Shown here: positions 37,456 through 46,019 of the stretch, one piece after another
Layout: the number at the start of each line of letters is the position of its first letter
How positions within the stretch are numbered: position 1 is the first letter of the stretch
Assembly (NCBI GenBank): GCA_902799835.1
Contig: CADCCF010000003.1
Coordinates: 62,001 to 126,000, forward strand
Source of the DNA: an uncultured Pseudomonadota bacterium
GTDB lineage: Bacteria > Pseudomonadota > Alphaproteobacteria > RF32 > CAG-239
Direction: 5' to 3'
DNA length: 64,000 nt
Translations under genes and position numbers: made by a program
Notes under the pieces: generated by a model
The model's input: the letters and a program-made list of their open reading frames with translations, nothing else
Database searches by the model: none
Told to the model about the DNA's origin: nothing

Positions 37456-37584
37456 TTAGTCCATAATAACGTTACAAGGAACACACAGCTTGGCTTGTAA
37501 TGCTTCTGCTGCGTCCATGGCTTCCTTCAAAGTATTATAAGGTTCCGGTAATCTTCTTCCATTTACGACAATGTAGAAAAACAT
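37456..37584 (-). CDS. 42-residue small protein
   Basis: Reads MFFYIVVNGRRLPEPYNTLK then EAMDAAEALQAKLCVPCNVIMD. A strong AAGGGAG site lies 8 nt before the ATG, and the frame lies 25 nt upstream of the 84-residue gene on the same strand. The pattern of a beta pair with a helix (YIVVNGR...EAMDAAEAL) looks like a real folded microprotein. No function is known to me. Confidence 0.5.
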   Translation of the reverse strand: MFFYIVVNGRRLPEPYNTLKEAMDAAEALQAKLCVPCNVIMD

Positions 37585-37775
37585 GGTGTTTGCTCCCTTT
37601 ATTGTTATTATCTATATCTATTATACCGTGAATTAATAACCTCGGGAGCGGGTTTCTTTCTAATTTTTGATGACATTTTGCTACGATTTAGACGGGATTG
37701 CTAACGAACAGACAGGAAAGGCCTCTTTTAAAAAAAGCAGGTCTGAGTAAAAATGATTTTATTTATATTTAGTTG

Positions 37776-39152
37776 TTATACAGCAAATAAGTTTTTTATT
37801 GTTTTGATTAGTTGCTCTTTAATATTATTGTCGTTGTTCTCGAATATAAATGGTAATCGAATAAAATGTATATTTATATCTGGATCTCCTTTACTAATAC
37901 CACAAGGGAAATCAATTTCTGGATTTTCATGTCTATACATAGGATATAATAAGAAAACATCGGTTATATTTCTTTTTCTTGCATATTCACATACTTGATT
38001 AATATCCCCTTGATGTTGTTCTTCAGATATAATTTTTTTTATATTTGGGTTTTCCTCAAATCTTGAAGTTTCTTTATATTTAGTATCTAAGATAAAAACT
38101 TTTGGACCAATTTCCACTAAAATATCATGTCTCATTTTAAATGCAGAACCTAGAGACTCACCCTTATAAAGAATATCATCTACTAAGTACATATCACTTT
38201 TCTGTAGGTAAACTTTTCCTCCCATATTTTCTACAGTTTCTTGTAAAAAACCTCCTATAAAACCTTCAAATAATACTTCCGTAGGAAATAAAAAGCAAAA
38301 ACTCTCTTGCATTCCCATAGAATAATCCGACAGTTTATTAATTAAAAACATCTTGCTCATATTCAATATTATACGATAATTTCTATGCATTTTACTAAGT
38401 CTAATATGATCACAATCTGAAGGTAAGCAGTTAACATCAGATACTCTATCTAGCTTAATTATAATATTCCTTAATATTTTTTGATATTTGGGTAATGCTA
38501 TATTTACTAGTAGTTTGCAAGTATGTTTAATTATTTGATTAACTTTATTATCAAACTCAAAATTTGAATAAGTACATCTAAAATGATTAATTTTTTTATA
38601 TGGTATTTTTGATGTTATATAATCCTCAAAATCAAATTTTCCTTTTATTGTTCTTACATCATTATTTTCTTCTACATATTGATAATATAGCCCTCTATTG
38701 ATTGTATTTTTTACATATCCAATATATAAAGCTATAAATAAATCTTTTAAATTTTGCGTATCCGTTAGCTCACTAGATATGTTTATAAATGGATATTCAA
38801 TTTTATTACAATATTCTAACCAATTGACCAAATTCTGCATTAATTCTTCTTGGGATAGCTCATCAGTATCTTGGTCATCAACGTCAATTTTAAACATTTT
38901 TGGAAAAATATTTAATTGCTCATCCTTAAATACGATTGTTCCAATATAATTGCTAGTCTTAATAGAGCCATGAGCTATAAAAGAAAGAAATTGCTGTTTG
39001 CTAGAAACTTCTTCATCATCATAAAATATCGATCGTTGTTCCCAATTTTGCTGTAAAAAGTTCTCCAACTCATATAAAACATTTTCAGATTGCCATGTTT
39101 CTGGCAATCTTTTATTCCTTATTATTGTATACTCGTAGTAATTCATCGTCAT
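37776..39152 (-). CDS. McrC-like restriction subunit (PD-(D/E)xK nuclease)
   Basis: A 458-residue McrC/LlaJI.R2-type protein, last gene of the restriction operon. The N-terminal half carries the McrC pattern (IAHGSIKTSNYIGTIVF, LNIFPKMF, LVNWLEYCNKIEYPF). The nuclease core reads MRHDILVEIGPKVFILDTKYK over residues 340-360, giving Asp343, Asp356 and Lys358 as metal and catalytic residues. McrC joins the McrB hexamer and cuts DNA after nucleotide-driven translocation. It starts 6 nt after the McrB-like gene. Confidence 0.85.
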   Translation of the reverse strand: MTMNYYEYTIIRNKRLPETWQSENVLYELENFLQQNWEQRSIFYDDEEVSSKQQFLSFIAHGSIKTSNYIGTIVFKDEQLNIFPKMFKIDVDDQDTDELSQEELMQNLVNWLEYCNKIEYPFINISSELTDTQNLKDLFIALYIGYVKNTINRGLYYQYVEENNDVRTIKGKFDFEDYITSKIPYKKINHFRCTYSNFEFDNKVNQIIKHTCKLLVNIALPKYQKILRNIIIKLDRVSDVNCLPSDCDHIRLSKMHRNYRIILNMSKMFLINKLSDYSMGMQESFCFLFPTEVLFEGFIGGFLQETVENMGGKVYLQKSDMYLVDDILYKGESLGSAFKMRHDILVEIGPKVFILDTKYKETSRFEENPNIKKIISEEQHQGDINQVCEYARKRNITDVFLLYPMYRHENPEIDFPCGISKGDPDINIHFIRLPFIFENNDNNIKEQLIKTIKNLFAV

Positions 39153-39158
39153 CGGGAA

Positions 39159-41672
39159 TTATTCACCCTCTTTTACACACAAACGACAAACTTTTTCATC
39201 AACAACTTCAATACCTGTATCTTTTAATACATCATCTAATATACTACGAACTTTTTTCTTGTTATCGTAAAAATATTCGTATAACAATGGAATAACAGAA
39301 TTATTAAAAATTTTGCATAAATCACTACGAGTTTTGTTTAGAAAATATGAATGTCCAATTAATAAATCTGTACTATCTAATTCATTCACCAATTTAATAT
39401 TTAATTTTTTAAATATATTTTTCAGAGTAGTGTCCTTTATTAAATCGGAGTTTGGTTTTTGCTCAATAAATTCAAACCTACGACGCAATGCTGCATCTAT
39501 TAATGATATAGATTTATCTGCTGAATTCATCGTACCTATTATATAAAGATTATTAGGAACAGCAAACTTATCTCCAGATGGTAAAGTTGTGCATGCTTCG
39601 TTAATTTCTCCCCATCTTTTATCTTCTTCAATAAGGGTAATCAGTTCTCCAAAGACTTTTGATATGTTGGCTCTATTAATCTCATCTATGATTATGACAT
39701 AATTATTTTCCATATCATTTAGTGCTTTATCTGCAATATGCTTAAATATCCCATCAACAACACTAAATGACATATCATCTTTTGTGGTATCTGGTCTTAG
39801 ACCCTGAATAAAATCTTCATAACTATAATTTTGGTGAAATGTTGTAAAAACAATTTGTTCTTTTTTAACGTAGTTTTCGTATGAAACCATCAAATTTTTA
39901 CGTTCTTCAGAATTCTTTTCTTTCAAATCAACTTCTCTATTTTCAATAATAGCTGTAGCATATTCTACAGTTGAATAAGTCTTTCCTGTACCTGGAGCTC
40001 CATAAATGATGAAATTTAGAGGGTGGATAGTATTTTTACGACTATTTCTTTTAATTTCTAAACAATTTTTCATTTGTATGCTTTCCTCCATTTGATCTAT
40101 ATCTTTATTACAATATGTATGAAAAATTCGGCTAAACAATACCGATGAAATACCACAGTCTTTTATAAACTCAACCAATTGACCATTTCTTTCTAGAGAA
40201 TTTTCTCCTGGATTTATTCCTAGAATTTGAAGAGCACTAATTTGGGCTTGTTGACTATAAAAATTAGAAAAGATATTGGGAAACATAATAAAATAATATT
40301 TCATAAACCATATTTTATTAATATATCCCTCTGTTTGTAAATCCAATACTTGATACAAATTTAAATAATCTTCTACTGTATCAAGAGACTTTGTATTTTT
40401 TATTATTTCGTATCCTTTCAATAGAGCGTCTCTTATTTTTGTTCCTAAGATAATAGCTTCTTCTTCAGTTAGTGTTTCAGGGTTTATATGTGAACCTGTC
40501 ATCCAGCTTCGTTTTTTAGGACTATAATGCAAGCCATATTTGAATGCATTACCATTTCTAATACTTCCAAAATAAAAAATATTATCTTTATTATATTCTA
40601 ATTCATGACATAAATTATTATTATTTTCATTATTTAAAAATATTGTAGTAATAACATCTTTTCCTCTTAATTGCTCTAACTTATCCGGGGAAAAATTTCT
40701 TCTAAAATCAATGTACAAATCCTCAGCAATTTTATCTATATTTTTAAATTGTTCTTCATTTGCTTTGTGTTGAAACCATTCTGGAGTATATAAAGGCAAT
40801 TTCTTTTCATTTTCTTTATTTTTTATTATTTTTTTACTATTTAATTGTAAAAAAACATCAACCCTCTTTTGATAAGATGCTAAATCTTCCAAAGTCCCAC
40901 TTCTTTTGACTATCAAACCATTGTGACTATCTATATAGGGATTAAGATCATCTGCTATAAGTGATTTTAGTATTCTCAATGATCCTTTTGCTTCTTTATC
41001 TCCATTAATATCTACAGGTTGGCTCTCTTCTATAAGTTTCGAATATATTGAATTCAAATTAAAAATTACGTCTGTATTTTTATCTACTAATTTAAAAATA
41101 GCATCTTCACAAAATACAGAAAATAATCTTATTAAAGTATCTTCATATATTTTTTCAAAACTTAGGTTTATTCCAATCCAAGATAATAGTACTTTGTAAT
41201 ATTCATTTTTATTTGTACTAATAACTGTATCAATAATATCAATATTTGTGGAGAATCGTAAAATCTTAGGATATCTTTTTCCGCCTGTTCTTTCCATAGA
41301 AGCAGGAAAGGTTTCATCTACAAAATTAACCTTTGCTAGTTTCCATACTAATTCAAAAGCAACTATTAATGCTTCTAATTGCGATTTAAATAATTGATTG
41401 TTGTTAATCAATGATAATATTTTTTCCTCTTCAAATTCCTCTTTAGGGCATAAAGAAGAATAACATTCTATAAATTTATTGAATAAAATATCTGAAATTA
41501 TTATTTCATCTCCATTTTGCTGAGAATATAACAATTCTGAACATTTGTTCATGCATTCCCAAAACAAAATTGATAAGGCTAATGTGCTTTTTACATGAGG
41601 TAATGAAGACTTTATCCCTAATTTTAAATCAACATCATTATAATATTTTATTTCAGCCGGTCTATTGCTCAT
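39159..41672 (-). CDS. McrB-like AAA+ restriction subunit with long N-terminal extension
   Basis: An 837-residue protein. The AAA+ motor occupies the last 280 residues: Walker A YGAPGTGKTYS with Lys564, VFTTFHQNYSYEDFIQGLRP, Walker B YVIIIDEINRANISKVFGEL, and GTMNSADKSISLIDAALRRR, the last being the McrB-type MNxxD(R/K)S signature linked to GTP use. The first 555 residues have no recognised domain; they must include the DNA-recognition part. Canonical McrB is about 460 residues, so this is much longer and closer to LlaJI-type subunits. The start overlaps the m5C methyltransferase stop by 4 nt (ATGA). Confidence 0.88.
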   Translation of the reverse strand: MSNRPAEIKYYNDVDLKLGIKSSLPHVKSTLALSILFWECMNKCSELLYSQQNGDEIIISDILFNKFIECYSSLCPKEEFEEEKILSLINNNQLFKSQLEALIVAFELVWKLAKVNFVDETFPASMERTGGKRYPKILRFSTNIDIIDTVISTNKNEYYKVLLSWIGINLSFEKIYEDTLIRLFSVFCEDAIFKLVDKNTDVIFNLNSIYSKLIEESQPVDINGDKEAKGSLRILKSLIADDLNPYIDSHNGLIVKRSGTLEDLASYQKRVDVFLQLNSKKIIKNKENEKKLPLYTPEWFQHKANEEQFKNIDKIAEDLYIDFRRNFSPDKLEQLRGKDVITTIFLNNENNNNLCHELEYNKDNIFYFGSIRNGNAFKYGLHYSPKKRSWMTGSHINPETLTEEEAIILGTKIRDALLKGYEIIKNTKSLDTVEDYLNLYQVLDLQTEGYINKIWFMKYYFIMFPNIFSNFYSQQAQISALQILGINPGENSLERNGQLVEFIKDCGISSVLFSRIFHTYCNKDIDQMEESIQMKNCLEIKRNSRKNTIHPLNFIIYGAPGTGKTYSTVEYATAIIENREVDLKEKNSEERKNLMVSYENYVKKEQIVFTTFHQNYSYEDFIQGLRPDTTKDDMSFSVVDGIFKHIADKALNDMENNYVIIIDEINRANISKVFGELITLIEEDKRWGEINEACTTLPSGDKFAVPNNLYIIGTMNSADKSISLIDAALRRRFEFIEQKPNSDLIKDTTLKNIFKKLNIKLVNELDSTDLLIGHSYFLNKTRSDLCKIFNNSVIPLLYEYFYDNKKKVRSILDDVLKDTGIEVVDEKVCRLCVKEGE

Positions 41673-42745
41673 TGTTTTATATCCCTTTTAATGTCGTCCA
41701 TAATGGTTTTTGCTATCATTGAAGCTAAAAGTGGAGGGACAGCATTTCCGACTTGTTTCATTTGTGAGACTTTAGGTCCAATAAAGCAAAAATCATCTGG
41801 AAAAGATTGTATTCTGGCTGCTTCACGAACTGTAATTGCTCTGTTTAAAAAAGGATGTGTAAATTTTCCCGAAGAAGGTGTGTCAAAGCGCGTTGTTATT
41901 GTCGTAGATACTTCCTCTTTTCTCATTCTCGTCCATGTTCCACTATAAATTGATTTTGTCAGATATTCCTTTGGTAAAACTTCTTTTCCTGCATTTTCAG
42001 GAATAAGGGACATCTTTTTCACAGCCAACACTGAATGTTTTGTAGCAACATGATTGTATAAAATACTTGCTTTTCCTCTTAATGTTTTTTGGTATTGGCT
42101 CTGTGGTGCATTTATATATTTTTGTTTTTCTTCACCTTCTCCTGAGTTTAAATAGGCTAAATCACTAATTGCGTCCCATATAGTAACTTTACATTTCTGT
42201 CCTTTTGGTAAACAAGGAGCAGAATCTGACATCTTTCCTAATATGATTGCCCTCTTTCGATTTTGTGGAACACCGTAATCAGCAGCATTCACTACACTCA
42301 TATTTAACGAATATCCTAAACTATTAAATAACTTTTTAATTTCCTTGCGAAAATAGCCGTGTTCTGTGGTAAGTATGTTAGGAACATTCTCCATAACAAA
42401 ATATTTAGGATGTACTAATTTAACTACTGCCACATAGTATTGAAATAAAAAATTTCTATCATCTAAAATCGTTTTTCTTTTGCCCTTTTGAGAAAATCCT
42501 TGGCACGGGGGACCACCGATAATAACATCTATTTGATTTTTATATTGCCCAAATGTTTTTTCTAAATCTAATTGTGTTATATCTCCCACTATTACATGGG
42601 TATTTGGATGGTTTTTCTCATAAGCCTTTGCAATATATTTATCATATTCATTTGCTAAGACTACATTAAAGCCCTGTTTTTGGAATCCCAAAGAAAGACC
42701 TCCAACTCCCGCAAATAAATCAATCACTTTAGGTTTTTTTTGCAT
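41669..42745 (-). CDS. DNA (cytosine-5-)-methyltransferase of the restriction operon
   Basis: 358 residues with all landmarks of the family: motif I VIDLFAGVGGLSLGFQKQGF, motif IV GGPPCQGFSQKGKR, motif VI YFVMENVPNI, motif VIII YGVPQNRKRAIIL, and motif X VGNAVPPLLASMIA. It protects one strand or site of the host sequence from the McrBC-like nuclease. It overlaps the adenine-type methyltransferase stop by one base upstream and the McrB-like start downstream, so all are translated from one message. Confidence 0.95.
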   Translation of the reverse strand: MQKKPKVIDLFAGVGGLSLGFQKQGFNVVLANEYDKYIAKAYEKNHPNTHVIVGDITQLDLEKTFGQYKNQIDVIIGGPPCQGFSQKGKRKTILDDRNFLFQYYVAVVKLVHPKYFVMENVPNILTTEHGYFRKEIKKLFNSLGYSLNMSVVNAADYGVPQNRKRAIILGKMSDSAPCLPKGQKCKVTIWDAISDLAYLNSGEGEEKQKYINAPQSQYQKTLRGKASILYNHVATKHSVLAVKKMSLIPENAGKEVLPKEYLTKSIYSGTWTRMRKEEVSTTITTRFDTPSSGKFTHPFLNRAITVREAARIQSFPDDFCFIGPKVSQMKQVGNAVPPLLASMIAKTIMDDIKRDIKQ

Positions 42746-43461
42746 TATTCTTCAATCCTTTTTCTAGCTATAGAAAAATAATTTTTATCAAGCTCGATAC
42801 CTGTAAAATTTCTATCTAATTTTTTTGCAACAACTCCGGTAGTACCACTTCCCATAAAAGGATCCAATATTGTATCTTTAGGATTAGATAGTATCTTAAC
42901 AAAGTGATAGATTAAACCTTCAGGTTTTTGTGTTGGGTGTTTTCCAAATTTTCTTTCACTTTTGGGAATAACAGATGTTTCAATAAAATCATGCAAAATA
43001 CATCCATTATTATTAAAAACACCTGTCTTAGTTTTGTATGTAAAATAGATCCATGCTTCTGTAGAATTAACAAAGTGCAAATTCATATTTCTTGGCATTG
43101 GGTTTTTTTTATGCCATATTCCTGTTGTTTTATAGTAAAAACCATATTTTTCAGCAATTTTTACTATACTTTCAACTTTCATAACAGACATAAATATTAT
43201 TACAGCCCCACCTTTTTTCATAACCCTAGCCGCTTCACAAAAAAACATCTCCATAGATTTTATCCATTCGTCAAAGTTCATATTGTCCCATCCGGCTGTC
43301 GCAAAAAAATTATCTCTCATTTTATGCAAGTTAGTATCCCTACTTTTCATAAAATTACCTAAATTATATGGAGGATCTGTAACTATTAAATTTATTGAAG
43401 AAGATTCAATTTTCTTTAATGCTTTCATACAATCATCATTATATAAAACACTATACCCCAT
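42745..43461 (-). CDS. DNA N-6-adenine-type methyltransferase (beta class)
   Basis: A 238-residue enzyme. The catalytic motif IV comes first (LIVTDPPYNLGNF, near residue 30) and the SAM-binding motif I last (DTILDPFMGSGTTGVVAKKL), the beta-class order. DPPY favours adenine rather than N4-cytosine methylation. KHPTQKPEGLIYHFVKI precedes motif I as in this family. Found in the same operon as an m5C enzyme, it suggests a non-palindromic target, each strand being modified by a different enzyme; that is inference. It starts directly at the controller stop. Confidence 0.92.
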   Translation of the reverse strand: MGYSVLYNDDCMKALKKIESSSINLIVTDPPYNLGNFMKSRDTNLHKMRDNFFATAGWDNMNFDEWIKSMEMFFCEAARVMKKGGAVIIFMSVMKVESIVKIAEKYGFYYKTTGIWHKKNPMPRNMNLHFVNSTEAWIYFTYKTKTGVFNNNGCILHDFIETSVIPKSERKFGKHPTQKPEGLIYHFVKILSNPKDTILDPFMGSGTTGVVAKKLDRNFTGIELDKNYFSIARKRIEE

Positions 43462-43659
43462 TTAATCATAATCCTTAATAACAATTTGGTTCTTTTTACA
43501 AAATTCATTAAAATTTATAATTGCAATTTTATTAGGCCTAGTATTTCCATTTTCCCACCTGTTTATCGTTGAAAATGATACACCCAACTCTTTAGCTAAC
43601 TTATCTTGTGAAATTTTTAACTTAGCTCTCGCATATATTATTTTGTCCTTAAATTCCAT
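43462..43659 (-). CDS. XRE-family controller of the restriction operon
   Basis: A 65-residue single-domain regulator: helix-turn-helix KISQDKLAKELGVSFSTINR then WENGNTRPNKIAI. It is the first gene of the five-gene operon, abutting the methyltransferase, the place and size expected of a C (controller) protein that delays nuclease expression. AAAGGAAAT precedes the ATG. Two tandem 10-bp repeats just upstream are a likely operator. Confidence 0.88.
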   Translation of the reverse strand: MEFKDKIIYARAKLKISQDKLAKELGVSFSTINRWENGNTRPNKIAIINFNEFCKKNQIVIKDYD

Positions 43660-43670
43660 ACTATTTCCTT

Positions 43671-43700
43671 TATAGCATTTTATAGCATTTTATGTCATGT
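43671..43700 (-). promoter_or_regulatory. Tandem 10-bp repeats upstream of the controller gene
   Basis: TATAGCATTT occurs twice in direct succession (43671, 43681), followed by the related TATGTCATGT. Read on the minus strand the repeats contain TGCTATAAA, a possible extended -10, immediately before the ribosome site. Their place suggests autoregulation by the controller. Confidence 0.5.
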
Positions 43701-43841
43701 TATTACAAATATTTTATTAATGACATATTTTTTTTTATTATACACACCAAAATTCAACTAACGATTTGCTAATTTTAATAGTATAGTAAAAAATTGATTT
43801 ACAAAAAGTGGTGACATTTTATTTTTTTTGTTATAAAAATA

Positions 43842-43865
43842 TACGCTGATAAGCATATTTGCGTT
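43842..43865. promoter_or_regulatory. XRE operator copy 1 (TACGC-N14-GCGTT)
   Basis: A 24-bp site with TACGC and GCGTT ends and an inner GATAAGC. It lies 4 nt after a TATAAA -10 candidate (43832-43837), so it would cover the transcription start of the XRE-metallopeptidase operon. A matching 24-bp site lies at 45030. Confidence 0.6.
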
Positions 43866-43880
43866 TTAAGGAGATCCGCC

Positions 43881-44204
43881 ATGCCTGAAAATGAAAATAC
43901 TTTTGGAAAAGAAATTTCAAGATTAAGAAAGAAATTAAATATGAGCCAGAAAGATTTAGCTGATATGGTTTTTAAAGAAGATAATACTCCCATTACACCT
44001 CAATATCTTAATGATATTGAACATGATAGACGTAATCCCTCTTCTGATTCAATTATAAAATCTTTTTCAAAAGCATTGAATTTGGAATCCAAAGATGAAG
44101 ATTACTTATTTTATCTTGCAGGAAAAATGCCTGAAGATTTAAGAGACAAAAATAAAGAAGATTTTTATAAAGCTATTACAGCTTTCAGAAAGACTAACAA
44201 ATAA
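43881..44204 (+). CDS. XRE-family regulator (ImmR-like)
   Basis: 107 residues with an N-terminal helix-turn-helix: RLRKKLNMSQKDLADMVF, then an unusual insert (KEDNTPITPQ) and YLNDIEHDRRNPSSDSI. The C-terminal half is a short helical dimerisation part. Paired with an ImmA/IrrE-type metallopeptidase 11 nt downstream, it fits the repressor-protease switch of mobile elements, in which the protease inactivates the repressor under stress. AAGGAG precedes the ATG. Confidence 0.88.
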   Translation: MPENENTFGKEISRLRKKLNMSQKDLADMVFKEDNTPITPQYLNDIEHDRRNPSSDSIIKSFSKALNLESKDEDYLFYLAGKMPEDLRDKNKEDFYKAITAFRKTNK

Positions 44205-44215
44205 GGATTAATTTA

Positions 44216-44959
44216 TTGAAATATCAAATAGATGAAACAGGAAGATTGCCAGAAAAACCAAAATACAGCCATGCAGAATTAAACAGTATAGCTGATAGGG
44301 TGCTTTTTGATTCATCAGATATTTTAGGTAAAGATATTCAATATCCTATTCCTACTGATAAATTGACGATAATTATTGAAAGATATGTTGACGATCTAGA
44401 CTTATATGCCGATTTAGAAAAAGAATATTGCGATAAAAATATAGAAGGTGTAACAATTTTTATTCCTTTTAAGAAGCCTATTATTAAAATATCTGAAAAA
44501 TTGCAAAAATATAAATCTAAACAAAATCGTTTTCGAACAACATTAGCGCATGAATTAGGTCATGTTATTATTCATGATCCGTTATGGCAGAGAGAATTTC
44601 ATAAACTTCAACTTCCTTTTGATACTACAGAACAGCGTATTCAAATTTGTAAAAGAAAAACTTTGTTTTCAAAAGATGAGCCCAATTATGAGAATTATGA
44701 CTGGATTGAATGGCAAGCAAACTATTTTGCAAGTGCTCTATTAATGCCTAAAGGAGCCGTATATAAAGTTTATAAAAAATTTACAGATGAACGCAAAATA
44801 TTTTCTCTGATATCTGATGAAAGCATAGAAGCTAATGACCTAATTAATATTGTATCACAAGAATTTCAAGTATCCAAAGAAGCTGTAAAAATCAGACTTA
44901 AGCTGTTAAAAATACTAGTTAATCAAGAAGATTTAGACACTCATCCGACACTATTTTAA
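44216..44959 (+). CDS. ImmA/IrrE-family metallopeptidase
   Basis: 247 residues from a TTG start with AAGGAT 7 nt upstream. The zinc motif HELGH is at residues 112-116 (TTLAHELGHVIIHDP), with the third ligand expected in WIEWQANYFASALLMPKGAV, where Glu is part of the ExxAN-type helix. The C-terminal region (IVSQEFQVSKEAVKIRLK) is the helical domain usual in the family. It probably cleaves the regulator encoded just upstream. Confidence 0.9.
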   Translation: MKYQIDETGRLPEKPKYSHAELNSIADRVLFDSSDILGKDIQYPIPTDKLTIIIERYVDDLDLYADLEKEYCDKNIEGVTIFIPFKKPIIKISEKLQKYKSKQNRFRTTLAHELGHVIIHDPLWQREFHKLQLPFDTTEQRIQICKRKTLFSKDEPNYENYDWIEWQANYFASALLMPKGAVYKVYKKFTDERKIFSLISDESIEANDLINIVSQEFQVSKEAVKIRLKLLKILVNQEDLDTHPTLF

Positions 44960-44975
44960 ACTTATCCACAACAAC

Positions 44976-44991
44976 TACGCAAATTTGCGTA
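44976..44991. promoter_or_regulatory. Perfect 16-bp palindrome TACGCAAATTTGCGTA
   Basis: It carries the same TACGC and GCGTA half-sites as the two 24-bp operators but with a 6-bp spacer. It lies just upstream of the -35 of the HNH-gene promoter. Confidence 0.6.
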
Positions 44992-44999
44992 TTTTATTC

Positions 45000-45027
45000 T
45001 TGACTCTCGTAATTAATCTTTTATGAT
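45000..45027 (+). promoter_or_regulatory. Promoter of the HNH gene
   Basis: TTGACT, 16 nt, TATGAT: a good housekeeping-sigma match. It is sandwiched between the palindrome at 44976 and operator copy 2 at 45030. Confidence 0.6.
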
Positions 45028-45029
45028 AA

Positions 45030-45053
45030 TACGCAGATAAGCTAAAAAGCGTA
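45030..45053. promoter_or_regulatory. XRE operator copy 2 (TACGC-N14-GCGTA)
   Basis: Same length, ends and inner GATAAGC as the 43842 site. It begins 2 nt after the -10 of the HNH promoter, a repressing position. Confidence 0.6.
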
Positions 45054-45090
45054 TCTATTTTGTTAATTTTTTTTAGAAAAGGATAAAAAA

Positions 45091-45351
45091 ATGAGTATTA
45101 TATCAAAAGTTTGGAGCAAGGCTGCTACAGTAAGAGGTAAAGATCCTGACCTGTATCGTCGTGATCCATATAACAATATTATGTATAGACATAGTTATGG
45201 TAAGGCTTCTGAAATGGGATGGGAAATTGACCATATCAAACCCGTATCTCGTGGAGGTAGTGATTCAATTTATAACCTACAAGCCTTAAACACTAGCGTT
45301 AATCGTTCTAAAGGCAACTCGCTTGTGAAAAAAAGCAGGTATAATCATTGA
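45091..45351 (+). CDS. HNH endonuclease-domain protein
   Basis: An 86-residue stand-alone HNH protein. The core reads GWEIDHIKPVSRGGSDSIYN then LQALNTSVNRSKGN, giving the His (DHIKP), Asn (YNLQ) and Asn/His-position residues of the beta-beta-alpha-metal fold; the last position is Asn (SVNRSKG), as in the HNN variant. No Cys pairs, so no structural zinc knuckle. It could be a nicking or restriction nuclease controlled with the XRE-metallopeptidase pair through the shared operator. AAAAGGAT precedes the ATG. Confidence 0.85.
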   Translation: MSIISKVWSKAATVRGKDPDLYRRDPYNNIMYRHSYGKASEMGWEIDHIKPVSRGGSDSIYNLQALNTSVNRSKGNSLVKKSRYNH

Positions 45352-45384
45352 TAACATTATCATAATAAACACTAGCTCAAAATA

Positions 45385-45418
45385 AAGGCTTTGCAATAAA
45401 CAAAGCCTTGTTTTTTTG
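45385..45418 (+). terminator. Terminator after the HNH gene
   Basis: Stem AAGGCTTTG / CAAAGCCTT with a 7-nt loop and a GTTTTTTT tail. Confidence 0.9.
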
Positions 45419-45444
45419 TACTTCTACAAAAATCAATACACCTT

Positions 45445-45738
45445 TTATTTTAATCTTCCTCGTTTTCTTATTTTTGGTTCCTTTATGAATAGAGAAACTG
45501 GTTTTGTATTTACAAATAATTTATCGCATTCATCCAAGCAATCTAAAACCAAAGCGATGTTTAGCAATGATACAAAAGAAATTTCACCAGTTTTTTCGAA
45601 TCGTTTCAAAGATGGTGTGCTCATTCCTGCGCGAGTTGCAAGTCCTGCCTGGGTTAAGTTTTGAGATAACCGTTTCGCTTTTAGACGAGCTGCGATTTCT
45701 AATGAAACTTCCTTTGGTGTTTTCATTGATAAAGACAT
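45445..45738 (-). CDS. XRE-family regulator resembling HipB
   Basis: 97 residues: RLKAKRLSQNLTQAGLATRA then GMSTPSLKRFEKTGEISFVSLLNIALVL, a helix-turn-helix, followed by a short basic tail ending KIRKRGRLK. The pattern matches the small regulators that precede hipA kinase genes. No hipA lies downstream: the next 90 nt contain only the HNH terminator. AAGGGAT precedes the ATG, and a HipB-like operator lies upstream. Confidence 0.85.
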   Translation of the reverse strand: MSLSMKTPKEVSLEIAARLKAKRLSQNLTQAGLATRAGMSTPSLKRFEKTGEISFVSLLNIALVLDCLDECDKLFVNTKPVSLFIKEPKIRKRGRLK

Positions 45739-45760
45739 TATATTATCCCTTAATGATTAT

Positions 45761-45788
45761 TTATCCTATTTAAGGATAATATATTATC
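45761..45788. promoter_or_regulatory. HipB-like operator upstream of the XRE gene
   Basis: TTATCCT-N5-AGGATAA, i.e. TATCC-N7-GGATA (E. coli HipB uses TATCC-N8-GGATA), overlapping a second palindrome GATAATATATTATC (45775-45788). Likely autoregulatory. Confidence 0.55.
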
Positions 45789-46019
45789 TTTTAATAAAAG
45801 CAAAACATAATGTGATATTTAACAAAAAATATGCAACAAAACCGTGTACTTTTACCAAAAAACACAATATAATTATTTTTATATGGTTAAAGAGTGAGGC
45901 AAATGACGCGAATCTGCGTTGCTTTAAGGATTTTAACTGTGATGCAATTGCATTTGAGATAAGTTGTTAAAGGCCGATAAATACTGAAAAACAGACCAGA
46001 GCAGATAAATGGTGCAGAA

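Noticed and set aside
45325..45352. GCAGGTATAATC at the end of the HNH gene, resembling the tRNA-Gly 5' end
   Set aside because: Only about 11 bases match, it is fully inside the HNH coding sequence and the terminal codons make sense as protein; treated as chance.
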